A DNA stretch of 64,000 nt from CAYVVD01 sp964454975 (GTDB taxonomy: Bacteria; Bacteroidota; Ignavibacteria; Kapaibacteriales; UBA2268): NCBI GenBank assembly GCA_964454975.1, contig CAYVVD010000007.1, positions 1-64,000 on the forward strand. Reading direction: 5' to 3'. The position numbers and the translations under genes are program-made. This document shows positions 27,733 to 37,080 of this stretch, piece after piece. Numbering within the stretch: the stretch's first letter is position 1; the number at the start of each line of letters is the position of its first letter. Below the pieces are notes generated by a model. That model worked only from the letters and a program-made list of their open reading frames with translations, was not told the origin of the DNA and searched no databases.

Positions 27733-30129
27733 TTATAATTCCAATCCGAATCCAATGAAGAGCGATAGCTCAGCACCGGGGAAAAACTCCTTGCCTTCCC
27801 CTCCTGCGGCATAAAGCTCATTAAATAAGTTCATCGCCTGTATATGCACTCGCAGCGATTTAGCGCCCATAAAATTTCTGAATGTATAAGCAGCGTCCGC
27901 ATTGAACAATGTGTAAGAATCGAGCGTGTTATCGGCGTAATACCCATAACCGGCAGGATCATTTATTAGATGTTGCCTTATTCTTTCATCGTTTATCATA
28001 TCATCAAAATTATCAGTCCTGAATTCACCTATATGCCTTACTGAAAGAGATAAGTACAAATCATTAACATAGTAGCTTAACCGGGCATTCCCCATTAATC
28101 CGGGGAAGCCGGTAATGCTGTTGCCTTTGAGAGAAACTGTCTCGCCTGTGATAGTGTTAAAATCATATTCAAGAATTTCATTCCGGCTTATAGTGGCATT
28201 TGCTGATAATTTCAGTCTTTGCGATGATGAAATGTTATATGTATAAGCACCCTGCAACTCAAGCCCTGCATGGCGTGTTCGTGGTGCATTGCCGTCAACA
28301 GGGTTGCCGTTTATATCAAGTTGCCCGCTTTTAACGAGTTCATCGAAATATTCCATCCAGTAACCATTAGCATTAAAATAGAAATGCTCATTACGGAACG
28401 TATAGCCAAGTTCGAAATCGAGCATTTTTTCAGGCTCTACGAGGGGCGATTCAAAATCATACCTAACAGTACCATCTTCAGTTGTGTCGGCTTTGAAGAG
28501 CGGGGCTGCACCAAAGAAACTGTCATCTGCTGCATATAGGTTACGCATCCTCGGCTCCCGGGAAGTATAAGCAACAAAACTGTAAATATTCGAGTTTTCA
28601 TCCAGGTTAAAATTTGCACCAAGCCGTGGATTAATAAAAGTATATCGCACATCGAAATAGTCCTCTCCATCAGTGCCAACAGTTTCGCTGTTGATGTTGG
28701 TAAATGTAACAGGTATATATCCTGTCTTTTCATTACCCAGCCTGTATGAATGGTGAACAACCTGGGCTTCTATACTAACAGAAAGCTGCTCATCAACTTC
28801 AAACCCCTGCCTTACAAATGCCGAGTATATGTCCCTTTTGCCATTGTTTGAATAAAACTTGTAATCCGGGTTGTAGCCTTCGGGCAGGTTTTCAGCGAAA
28901 TTAATTTTGCCCCAGTGGTCAGAACTGTGTATTCGAATTTCTGCACCGGCAGTGAACTCACCCATGTCATTATCCCACACAAGCCGCGGTACCCAGCCGC
29001 CATGCTTGTTAGAAACAAATGCCCTGATTATTGCCCTGCGAGGCCCTTCGGCATTTTCAAAACCATTTTCCGGAGTAAGTCGGAATCCGACAGGGCCATA
29101 AAAATCGGTTACCCATGTACCGTCATAGTCGAAATAACCCTCACCGGTGTAATAAAACAATGTTGATTTCAGACTCAGGTTTTCATTTATCTGCCAGTCA
29201 TTGAGGATTTCGTAGTGCGGTTGGGCAAATTCCTCTATTTCCTGGTTGCGTCGTGGAGTTAACCAGTCTTCGAGGACAGTTTCGCCATCTGTGTCATAGC
29301 TGAAATAGCTAAGATTCTTACGCCTCTTATTCTTGTCCTTAATCCATGCTTTCGGTAGGCCGTTATAAACGAGCGCATCACGTAATGGCCCTCCAAATAC
29401 GTTAATCTGTGTTGTAATGTTATCATCGTAGCGAGCGGCACTCAGGTAGTAGCCGTCAAGAAATGCCCATGAATGCCTGCGGTAGCCCCATGAGTTCACC
29501 CGAGAAAGCCTGCCCATCACCTGGTATTGATTGTCAACCAGCCCTGAGTTAATTTCAACAAGGAATTTGCTTACGTTAGAGCGGAAGTCACCATCACCTG
29601 AATAGTTCTGGAAACCATTTCCGGAATACAACCTGATGCGCGGCTCATCTGTGAAGTTAGAAGTTGTCAGGTTGATGCTGCCTCCTATTGCAGCAGCACC
29701 ATAGTTTATCAGGCCAGCACCTCGCTGTACCTGTATGCTTTCCAGGTTTTCGGCCAGGTCAGGGAAATCAATCCAATAAACATTGTGGTCTTCGGGGTCG
29801 TTTTGAGGAACACCGTTTATCATTACAGAAATCCTGCGCTGGTCGAAGCCACGGATTGACAGGTTGGAGTACCCGATACCATTTCCGCTTTGCGAATATG
29901 CATAAACAGACGGTTCTTCATTAAGAAACATGGGTATGTCGAGGGTTGTATAGTTTTCTTTGATAAATGAACGCTCTACTGTTGTAAACGGGACAGGTGA
30001 TTTCCTTTCCTCCGCCCGGATTGAAGTAACAGTAACGCTGGGTGATTTATACACTCTGAGTGAATCCACTTCATTGGCAAACAGCGAAGCGGCAGCTGTA
30101 ATTAAGAATATTATTAAAAAAGTACGCAT
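27733..30129 (-). CDS. TonB-dependent receptor, probable thiamine uptake
   Basis: A 798-residue outer-membrane receptor. It has a signal peptide (about residues 1-18), a short N-terminal stretch, a plug domain (LSIRGFDQRRISVMINGVPQ, NLESIQVQRGAGLINYGAAA) and a long barrel ending in a typical strand (AELSLFIGFGLEL). Plug and barrel alone do not tell the substrate. The TPP riboswitch directly upstream in the same orientation does: in Bacteroidota such receptors are proposed to import thiamine or its phosphates. No pnuT or thiamine pyrophosphokinase gene lies downstream, so the inner-membrane step must be encoded elsewhere. Confidence 0.88.
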   Translation of the reverse strand: MRTFLIIFLITAAASLFANEVDSLRVYKSPSVTVTSIRAEERKSPVPFTTVERSFIKENYTTLDIPMFLNEEPSVYAYSQSGNGIGYSNLSIRGFDQRRISVMINGVPQNDPEDHNVYWIDFPDLAENLESIQVQRGAGLINYGAAAIGGSINLTTSNFTDEPRIRLYSGNGFQNYSGDGDFRSNVSKFLVEINSGLVDNQYQVMGRLSRVNSWGYRRHSWAFLDGYYLSAARYDDNITTQINVFGGPLRDALVYNGLPKAWIKDKNKRRKNLSYFSYDTDGETVLEDWLTPRRNQEIEEFAQPHYEILNDWQINENLSLKSTLFYYTGEGYFDYDGTWVTDFYGPVGFRLTPENGFENAEGPRRAIIRAFVSNKHGGWVPRLVWDNDMGEFTAGAEIRIHSSDHWGKINFAENLPEGYNPDYKFYSNNGKRDIYSAFVRQGFEVDEQLSVSIEAQVVHHSYRLGNEKTGYIPVTFTNINSETVGTDGEDYFDVRYTFINPRLGANFNLDENSNIYSFVAYTSREPRMRNLYAADDSFFGAAPLFKADTTEDGTVRYDFESPLVEPEKMLDFELGYTFRNEHFYFNANGYWMEYFDELVKSGQLDINGNPVDGNAPRTRHAGLELQGAYTYNISSSQRLKLSANATISRNEILEYDFNTITGETVSLKGNSITGFPGLMGNARLSYYVNDLYLSLSVRHIGEFRTDNFDDMINDERIRQHLINDPAGYGYYADNTLDSYTLFNADAAYTFRNFMGAKSLRVHIQAMNLFNELYAAGGEGKEFFPGAELSLFIGFGLEL

Positions 30130-30196
30130 GGCAATACCCGCGGATTAATGATACAATCTTTAATTCCGTAGAGTACCTGCCGGGAAAATAACGGTG

Positions 30197-30221
30197 GGAT
30201 AAAACGCGAAAGCCGTTTTCC
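30197..30221 (-). promoter_or_regulatory. putative riboswitch expression-platform hairpin
   Basis: On the minus strand GGAAAACG and CGTTTTATCC form a hairpin around GCTTTCG. Its 5' arm contains the AACGG that closes P1 of the TPP aptamer, so hairpin and aptamer P1 exclude each other. It has no T-run, so the switch may act on translation or through a second structure rather than as an intrinsic terminator. Confidence 0.5.
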
Positions 30222-30292
30222 TACGCCGGTATTATCCGGATCAGGTTCGAGGAGTTTTATCTCAGCCCTGTTTTCTGGGGCACCTCCAACGG
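30213..30292 (-). ncRNA. TPP riboswitch (thi-box)
   Basis: On the minus strand the thi-box core is complete: GGAGGTGCC, then GGCTGAGA, GAACCTGATCCGGATAATACC and GGCGTAGG. P1 is formed by CCGTT (30292-30288) and AACGG (30217-30213). It lies 84 nt before the TonB-dependent receptor start. TPP binding should reduce expression of the receptor. Confidence 0.95.
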
Positions 30293-30297
30293 TAGGA

Positions 30298-30305
30298 CAA
30301 ACTTA
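30298..30305 (-). promoter_or_regulatory. putative -7 promoter element before the TPP riboswitch
   Basis: TAAGTTTG matches TAnnTTTG. It ends 5 nt before the aptamer P1 strand, so the transcript would begin at or just inside the riboswitch. The upstream -33 region is T-rich but lacks a clean TTTG. Confidence 0.55.
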
Positions 30306-30689
30306 ATAAATTGTTAAGAAAATGAAAAATGTAAGAAGTTGCTCTGAGCTAATGTGGGAAAGTAAGGAATTTAACAGAATAACGATTAAAAATAATATGT
30401 AGCGAGAAGAGAATAATCATTAAAGAAACACTGACATTTTAATCTAAGCTAAAGTACCTAAATAGAAGACAACTTGATAGCAAATGTTTTGAGTTTCATA
30501 AAACAGGCTCGCAAGGGGCGGAAACATTACAAATCTTTGAAAAGTGTTTGAGTAAGACCACAACTTAATTTTTATCCTGCAAGAGTTTGAATTTAAAAGG
30601 ATAAATTAACTTATAATAATTGTATTTGAATCTATTCGTTATTAACTTGAAGCATAAATAGAATAATCCACCAAATAGCAGAGAATACA
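30306..30689. other. intergenic region between thiamine receptor and DUF5714 gene
   Basis: These 384 bases hold no convincing gene. The one recognisable element is a copy of the short palindromic repeat (30503-30528, see repeat entries). The remainder is AT-rich and probably contains the divergent promoters. Confidence 0.6.
30503..30528 (+). repeat. short dispersed repeat, copy A
   Basis: AACAGGCTCGCAAGGGGCGG resembles the unit at 34623-34648 (AACAGTCCCGCAAGGGGCGA) at 16 of 20 positions or more, in the same orientation and also intergenic. See the finding on this family. Confidence 0.5.
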
Positions 30690-31430
30690 ATGGCAGAAAT
30701 AGAATTTTATAATATTGGCGTTGACGAGACCTGCATCCTTTGCGGCGAAATCGCGAATAAACCCGACCATGAATTCAAAACCCGTTGCGATGTCTGTGGC
30801 AAGTATGCTCGCGCTGCTCTTATTTGCAATGGAAATCATGCAATCTGCGAGAATTGTGTAAACATCCCGACAGAGATATTCATCCAGAATGCCTGCCTAC
30901 AGTACGAAGGTACCGACCCAATGGTACTGCTTGTTGATATTATGAATTCACCAAAAGTACGGATGCATGGCCCGGAACATCATTATATAGTACCCGCTAC
31001 TTTGCTCACATGCGTTGCTAACTACGAAGGCAAACGGGACGAGTTGGAAGAAAAGCTTCAACAGCTTGTGCTGCGTGTGCGTGATGAATCTCCAAGCTCT
31101 TGTACATTTCGTGCCGGAGTCTGCGGGGCTGCCATAGGTACAGGAATTTTCCTTAGCATGTACCTCGGCAGGGATGCAAGTATAGATGACGAATGGTCTC
31201 AAACCAATAAAATAGTAGCCGACAGCCTCTCCAATGTATTAGACACACCCGGCCCGCGCTGCTGCAAGCGTGATTCTTACCTTTCGGTAATCGCATCAGC
31301 AAATTTCCTTAGAGACAGATTCGCGATTGATTTGCCTTTATCAGTAGGTAAATGTACATTCTCAGCAAGAAACAAATCCTGTGGCCACGAGGAGTGTAAC
31401 TTTTATAGCATCACAAATTCATTGGTGTAG
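30690..31430 (+). CDS. DUF5714-like cysteine-rich protein
   Basis: A 246-residue cytoplasmic protein. The N-terminus carries a Cys-rich cluster (CILCGEIANKPD, CDVCGKYARAALIC, HAICENC), enough for a zinc or iron-sulfur site. The body contains NSPKVRMHGPEHHYIVPA and CTFRAGVCGAAIGTG, with more Cys later (PRCCKRDSY, CTFSARNKSCGHEEC). This pattern fits DUF5714 from memory. Relatives are seen in anaerobes and methanogens, sometimes beside methyltransferases. The reaction is unknown. ATG 30690 has a GAGAATAC context and no strong ribosome-binding site. Confidence 0.6.
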   Translation: MAEIEFYNIGVDETCILCGEIANKPDHEFKTRCDVCGKYARAALICNGNHAICENCVNIPTEIFIQNACLQYEGTDPMVLLVDIMNSPKVRMHGPEHHYIVPATLLTCVANYEGKRDELEEKLQQLVLRVRDESPSSCTFRAGVCGAAIGTGIFLSMYLGRDASIDDEWSQTNKIVADSLSNVLDTPGPRCCKRDSYLSVIASANFLRDRFAIDLPLSVGKCTFSARNKSCGHEECNFYSITNSLV

Positions 31431-31483
31431 AAAAGGAGAGCGACTAAATAGAAAGACTCAATAAATTGCGTCTCTACAATGTA

Positions 31484-31582
31484 TCAAGTCCTAATCAGAA
31501 TCACCCAAACCTGTGCGCCACACGAACCAGCCACCACCGCAGCGAGCGCTATCCCGAGTATAATCAGCGTCCACTCTGTCAT
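31484..31582 (-). CDS. possible 32-residue hydrophobic membrane peptide
   Basis: Minus-strand ATG 31582 opens a frame of 32 codons starting MTEWTLIILGIALAAVVAG and ending VWVILIRT, essentially one membrane helix with a short polar start. It lies between clpC (whose terminator it follows) and the convergent DUF5714 gene. No good ribosome-binding site is visible, so this is a weak candidate. Confidence 0.25.
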   Translation of the reverse strand: MTEWTLIILGIALAAVVAGSCGAQVWVILIRT

Positions 31583-31650
31583 TGTTGGGACTGAACTAAC
31601 AATTAAGAGTACATTGCCAAAATTACAAATTGTTAATTTCATTAATCAAT

Positions 31651-31680
31651 AAAAAAACGCCGGATAAGCTCCGGCGTTTT
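31651..31680. terminator. bidirectional Rho-independent terminator of clpC
   Basis: AAAACGCCGG pairs perfectly with CCGGCGTTTT around a 7-nt loop, with an A-run on one side and T on the other. On the minus strand it ends the clpC transcript 27 nt after the stop. Confidence 0.9.
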
Positions 31681-31706
31681 CACTTTAATAAATATTCGGA
31701 TTTATA

Positions 31707-34252
31707 TTAGTTTTCGTTAATATCATGATTCATGTCCACGGTTTCGTCTTGCTCACTCTCGTCAACTTCTATTTCCGGGCTGCTGAGGTCTTTCTCGTCA
31801 ATAATTCTTTCGCCCTGTTCAATCTTGAAAACAATCTTCTTGTTTTCTTCATCCAGGGAGCCGAATACCTTGCTGCCGTTTGTGAGATTGTTTTTAAGCA
31901 TTTCCTCAGCCAATTCGTCTTCGATGTACTTCTGCAAAGTCCTGCGAAGCGGGCGTGCACCGTACTTCTCATCGAAGCCTTTGTTCACGAGGAAATTTCT
32001 GGCATCTGAAGATAAATCGAGTTCCATGTGATTTATTTCGAGGCGTTTCTTCAGGTTTTCGAGCTGAATATCAATTATATCGTAAATATGTTTCTTCTCC
32101 AGCTTATGGAATATGATGAAATCATCAATCCTGTTAATAAATTCAGGATTAAACAGCCTTCGCACAGATTCCTCGATGATCTCTTTCAGATGTTCGTAAT
32201 CGCTGGTAGCTGCATCATCAGTGAAGCCGATTTTTCCGCCATCTTTTATATCGCGTGTTCCGATATTGGAAGTCATAATAATAATAGTATTCTTGAAATC
32301 AACCTTCCTGCCGAGGCCGTCTGTTAAAACACCATCGTCGAACACCTGTAGCAGCACGTTGAATACGTCGGGATGTGCCTTTTCAATTTCATCCAGCAGG
32401 ATTATAGAATACGGCTTGCGACGCACTTTCTCTGTAAGCTGGCCGCCCTCTTCGTAGCCGACGTAGCCGGGAGGCGCACCAACAAAGCGTGATACGGAGA
32501 ACTTCTCCATGTATTCGCTCATGTCAATCCTGATAAGCGCATCCTCGGAATCGAACATAACGCGTGATAGTGCTTTGGCGAGCTCCGTTTTTCCAACCCC
32601 TGTCGGTCCGAGGAACATGAATGAGCCAATCGGCCTGTTCGGGTCTTTCAGTCCTGCCCTTGCCCTGCGGATTGCTTTTGCAAGCGACTCGATTGCCTGG
32701 TCCTGGCCTACTACATGCTTCACAAGGTTTTCCTGGAGCTTCATAAGCCTCGATGATTCGCTTTCTGCAATCTTGTTCACCGGAATACCGGTCATCATTG
32801 CGACAACATCGGCAACGTCCTCATCATTTACAGGAAATACCTGCTCGCTTGATTTAGACTCCCAGTTATTTTTGGCTTCTTCCAGTTCATTCTGAAATTT
32901 CTTCTCAAGGTCGCGAAGCCTTGCAGCTTCCTCGAAGTTCTGCTTCTTAACAACAAGGTTTTTATCCTTGCGTACCTTTTCAATTTCCTTTTCAATGTCC
33001 AGAATATCCTGCGGTACCTTGATATTCGCAAGGTGCACTCTTGCTCCGGCTTCGTCCATTACATCAATCGCCTTATCGGGGAAATTCCTGTCGCTTATGT
33101 AACGCTCTGCAAGATGTACTGCCTTGTCTATAGCTTCGTGTGTATAAACAACGCTGTGGTGCTCTTCGTAGCTTATTTTGATTTTATCGAGTATCTCGCG
33201 TGTTTCTTTGGCGCTTGGCGGGTCAACAAGGATCTTCTGGAAGCGCCTGTCGAGAGCGCCGTCTTTTTCGATGTACTGCCTGTACTCATCGAGAGTGGTG
33301 GCTCCGATGCACTGTATGTCGCCCCTTGCCAGTGCGGGTTTGAACATATTGGATGCATCAAGAGAACCCGAGGCTCCGCCGGCTCCAACGAGCGTGTGTA
33401 GCTCGTCAATAAATAGGATTACGTCTTCGGCCTTTTCAAGTTCGTTTAGGATAGCTTTCATCCTTTCCTCGAACTGGCCGCGATATTTTGTTCCTGCGAC
33501 GATACCTGCTAAGTCGAGAGTGATTATCCTCTTATCAAATAATGCACGGGATACTTTCTTATGGATTATCCTCAACGCAAGCCCTTCAACTATCGCCGTT
33601 TTGCCAACACCTGGTTCGCCAATAAGCACGGGGTTGTTCTTTTTGCGGCGCGAAAGCACTTGCGATACACGCTCAATTTCCTTCTCGCGCCCGATTACAG
33701 GGTCGAGCCTGTTTTCGAGTGCAAGTTTTGTCAGGTCGCGGCCGAAGTTATCCAGCACAGGAGTCTTGATTTTTTCCTTGCCCGGTTTAGTCTTAATCGC
33801 GCCCGAAGGCTTGTTAGCCAGGCTTGGCTTGCCGCTTAGAATGTTATCCAGCTCATTGCGGACNNNNNNNNNNGTGCCAGCACCTGTGCGGCTATGTTCT
33901 CTTCATCGCGCAGAAGCGAGAGCAGCAAATGCTCCGTACCTATTTTTTCTGATTTATAAAGCTTGGCTTCGAGGTATGTTATTTTCAATACCTTTTCCGC
34001 CTGCTTTGTCAGTGGAATATTACCAATTGTTATTGTTGTGCTCGATGAACGAACGGTATCTTCAATTCCTTTTTTCAATTTATAAAGGTCCGCACCCAGG
34101 TTGCGAAGGACGCGAACCGCAAGGCCTTCACCTTCTCTTATAATGCCGAGCAAAAGGTGCTCTGTGCCGATATAATCGTGCCCGAGCCTTAGGGCTTCTT
34201 CCCTGCTTAGCCTGATTACATCATTTACCCTATTCGAAAAGTTTCCTTCCAC
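31707..34252 (-). CDS. clpC: ATP-dependent Clp protease ATPase ClpC, with a 10-N gap
   Basis: Two frames belong to one gene of about 840 residues. The N-terminal part from GTG 34252 (MEGNFSNRVNDVIRLS) has the two Clp-N repeats (GTEHLLLGIIREGEG and GTEHLLLSLLRDEEN). The rest has AAA-1 with Walker A GEPGVGKT, a UVR/M-domain (KKQNFEEAARLRDLEKK), AAA-2 with GPTGVGKT and the C-terminal D2-small domain. The frame change coincides with the 10 N at 33864-33873, and the sequence on its 3' side reads on as VRNELDNILSG, the usual ClpC segment, so the gap, not a mutation, breaks the frame. ClpC unfolds proteins for ClpP. The start has a GAGGA site. Confidence 0.9.
33864..33873. other. assembly gap (10 N) in clpC
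   Basis: Ten N lie where the ClpC repeat-2 to linker segment is expected. Family alignment suggests roughly 20-40 bases are missing rather than ten, since the NQxGVSYEDV-type segment is absent. The frame of clpC is broken only here. Confidence 0.9.
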
Positions 34253-34570
34253 AATTTTCCTCTTAAATTAAATCCTCTTCTAAAAATTCGCTGCCGGACT
34301 CTTCGGGCCTTTTTAGCTGACGCATTTTATATTCATATATTATTATAGTCCGTCTGCTTCATTAATATAAGGACAGCCCTTTATTATATCAACGTTTTAA
34401 TTTCCTCCTTAGTTGCTAAAAAGTTAAAATCAAATGCGTAAAACCAACAAAAGTATTCCTTATGCGCGGAATTGTGAATATTGTAATTATCTCCGGAGAT
34501 AATTAATAATGCGTATTGTATTGGATGAATTAATCTGCCACATAGGGTATATATGGCACAAAGTAAAACT

Positions 34571-34594
34571 AACAGCCCCGAAAGGAGCGATAAC
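34571..34594 (+). repeat. short dispersed repeat, copy B
   Basis: AACAGCCCCGAAAGGAGCGA followed by TAACC. The family core can be written AACAGYCCCGMAAGGRGCGATAA. The unit can fold on its CCCC/GGRG halves. Confidence 0.55.
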
Positions 34595-34622
34595 CTGGCA
34601 GGAAGGGTATGCAATAAATTAT

Positions 34623-34684
34623 AACAGTCCCGCAAGGGGCGATAATTTAATTTGGTGTCTTTGGATTATCGCCCCTGTGGGATA
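34623..34684. repeat. short dispersed repeat, copies C and D as inverted pair
   Basis: TCCCGCAAGGGGCGATAAT at 34628-34646 is mirrored at 34665-34683 by ATTATCGCCCCTGTGGGA, whose reverse complement differs by one substitution and one indel. Together the pair would form a long hairpin with an 18-nt loop, as bidirectional palindromic intergenic elements do. Confidence 0.7.
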
Positions 34685-34758
34685 ATGTGTTTTAATTCAA
34701 ATGGCCGATTAAAATTTTCACCACAATTCAGTTAATCTCAGGCGGAAGATTTTGCAAG

Positions 34759-36208
34759 TTATGGAATAATAATTTTAGCTGTTTTTAATTCAGTACCATT
34801 TAAAATCTTTACAAAGTAAATTCCCGGGTTTATTGAACTGCAATCAATAATTCCTGAGGAAACATATTCTAATCCCTTGTTTATAAGAAGCCTCCCGCTT
34901 AAATCAAATATTGATACTCTTGAGCCGGTTTCCGGATTGAGGTTGTTTATGATTATATTTGGATTGGAATACCTGACAATCAACTGATGCTCACGATCTA
35001 TTTTTATATCGGTTGTAGGCAGTATGATTCTGGCTATATATAAATCCCGGTTTTCGGATCCTCCATTCCCCTTAATGAAATTACCTGCGACAACAAACTC
35101 AGAATCATTTATTTTCACCATTGTGTTTATCTGCTGCGAAGTATAAGGCCTGTTGTCATTTACAACAAACTCAATTATTTCATGACGGTAATCATTGCCA
35201 ATTATACCGGTACCAATATAAATTCTCTCAGTACCTGATACCTTTTGTTTAGTCTTTCCCGCTACATATACGAAGTTATCGTATATGTGATAACTACTTA
35301 TTAATAGCTCCGGATTTGCATTAAGGTTGTAATTCCATATTATATTACCAAGTTTATCAACATTTACTATATCATGAATTCGCGCTCCTTTAAAATCTCT
35401 TCTGCATCGAATAAGGAAAGTTTCATTGTAAACTTTTATTTCCATCATAGCAAAGTATTCCGGCCCATAATCAATATCAATTCTTCCAAGTAGCTTATAA
35501 TTCATATCAAATTCAAAAATTGATGATTGTTCCTTGCCTTGGAATGTATTATTTGCATGTACATATATTTTGTCCATTGAGCTTGTAACAGATATAAGGT
35601 CTAAAGATGTATAGGATTTATCATGAATCAGGACTTTCTCTTCTTTAAATTTTCCCTGCATGTCATAAGATTGACTAAATATCACCGGCATAGATTCATA
35701 ATAGCCTGAATAAAAATTTACAACTTCGGAACCTGTAATAATTGTTTCGCCATAATCATCACGAAATTCAGTCATATTTGCTGCAGTATCCACGAAATTG
35801 TATATAAGATTTCCATTGTCATCTAATTCAGAAATCTTTACACGATGTATTTTAGAAATTCCAAAAGAAAAAAACTCCCATGAACAAGCTGAATTGCTTG
35901 ATTTTATTTCCGGATGATTGAATAATTAATGGGAATGAGGATGATGGCATTGGTTCATATAAAATATTCACCCACTCCTTTTTTCCATTCATATCCGTTT
36001 TTAAAATTAGTGTGTGAATAAAATCATTCGTGTCAATTAAGCTTCCTGAAAAAATCAAGCTGTTTTTGTGAGTAATTATTTCAGGGATATATCCGCTAAT
36101 TATGCTGGCATCTAATTCATTAAAGGGATAGAACTTCTCCCATACAGGATTATATGCCGGGAGATTAACAGCTATTAGCAAAAAGAAAAGTAAGGAAACC
36201 GACTTCAT
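34759..36208 (-). pseudogene. secreted T9SS-tailed protein, interrupted by a frameshift
   Basis: Two frames make one gene of about 483 codons. ATG 36208 follows AAGGTGA and opens a signal peptide (MKSVSLLFFLLIAVNLPAYN) and about 100 residues, then hits a stop at 35852. A second frame, open from about 35930, continues as FSFGISKIHRVKISELDDNG to a full sorting tail (ETGSRVSIFDLSGRLLI ... NPGIYFVKILNG) ending at 34759. Removing one base from the A7 run at 35868-35874 joins both frames smoothly. The body resembles beta-propeller repeats. It is either a real frameshift, a phase-variable tract or a homopolymer sequencing error. Confidence 0.7.
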
Positions 36209-36253
36209 AATATCACCTTATTTCAGTGGCAGCAGGCATTGTCTGCCTACTGC

Positions 36254-36826
36254 CTATTTAACAACCAATACTTTTTCAGAAAAGAATTTGCCTGAACCTG
36301 TAATTTTTATAAAATATAAGCCCGGTAACAAATCTTCTACCGGAATCGTTTTATTTGAAGTAAAATTATTATCAATATAATTAACATTGCCAACTGCATC
36401 ATAAATCATCAGTTTTCCACCAATGACATCCGGGGCATTTATAGTGATGGTTGACGCTGCCGGATTCGGATAAACAGAAAGAGTTGTACCTGTTTAAGGT
36501 TCTACGCCGGTGTTCATCCACATCTCCTTTGGTAATTCGTATAAAATAAGAGCTCCGTCGTACTATGAAACAATCAGGAATCGCACATCGTCTGAAACAT
36601 CAAAAGCATAGCTGTCAACGTATCTTTCAAATGTTTTTGCAATTTCCCCGCTTTTAGTATCCCGGATATTTATCGCATGGGCATCAAGTCTTTCAAAGAT
36701 ACAAGCATTTTCAATTGCTTTAAACCTAATGTAATAAGGCTCGCCTACATTATTTAACTCTCCCGGTAAATCATATAACTTTAGACGATGTTTCCCAATA
36801 TTCGGAGAGTTGTTTGCAGTACTGCT
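36254..36826 (-). pseudogene. truncated paralogue of the 46850-48961 secreted protein
   Basis: The minus strand encodes the C-terminal part of a T9SS protein closely related to the intact gene at 46850-48961. Shared landmarks are INIRDTKSGEIAKTFERYVD here against INIRDSRNGEIIKTYERYVD there, then ELPKEMW against ELPEEMW, and the tail YPNPAASTITI against QPNPANSTITI. This copy has two in-frame stops (TAG where the intact gene has Tyr, and TAA between ELPKEMWMNTGVEP and the tail), and nothing homologous remains upstream of about 36826. It is a decayed 3' fragment. Confidence 0.8.
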
Positions 36827-37034
36827 TTAAATAAGGTAAAAAAAAAACATAAATACCAATTAATTATTATTAATCAATTTATACTGTGATTTAGTATGTG
36901 AATATTAGTTCGTATGTTCCCATTGACTTAGCAGAATGTAAGAGTTAAATGATGTTAAAAAATAGGCTTGTCTCAATAAATCCTATGTAATTTATGGTAA
37001 TATATTCGTAAATGTTTATTAAATGCAAAAATAG

Positions 37035-37042
37035 TATCTTTG
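37035..37042 (+). promoter_or_regulatory. putative prfB promoter -7 element
   Basis: TATCTTTG matches TAnnTTTG, 38 nt before the prfB start. No TTTG at the right -33 distance is seen, so this is tentative. Confidence 0.35.
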
Positions 37043-37080
37043 TTGTTTGCAAAGAATCAAAAATCAGAAAGGCATTTAAA

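Larger units (their letters stand above)
34253..34758. other. intergenic region upstream of clpC, rich in short palindromic repeats
   Basis: These 506 bases hold no supported gene; the minus-strand frame at 34384-34635 is compositionally odd and runs through repeats. Three copies of the short repeat (34571-34594, 34623-34648 and, inverted, 34665-34684) lie here. The clpC promoter must be in the 34253-34380 part; I see no clear TAnnTTTG. Confidence 0.6.

Noticed and set aside
33178..34143. Plus-strand 321-codon frame over clpC
   Set aside because: It is antisense to clpC, crosses the N gap and is Ser/Arg/Pro-rich, as mirror frames of coding DNA are.
34384..34635. Minus-strand 83-codon frame
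   Set aside because: It overlaps the palindromic repeats, has odd composition and no ribosome-binding site.
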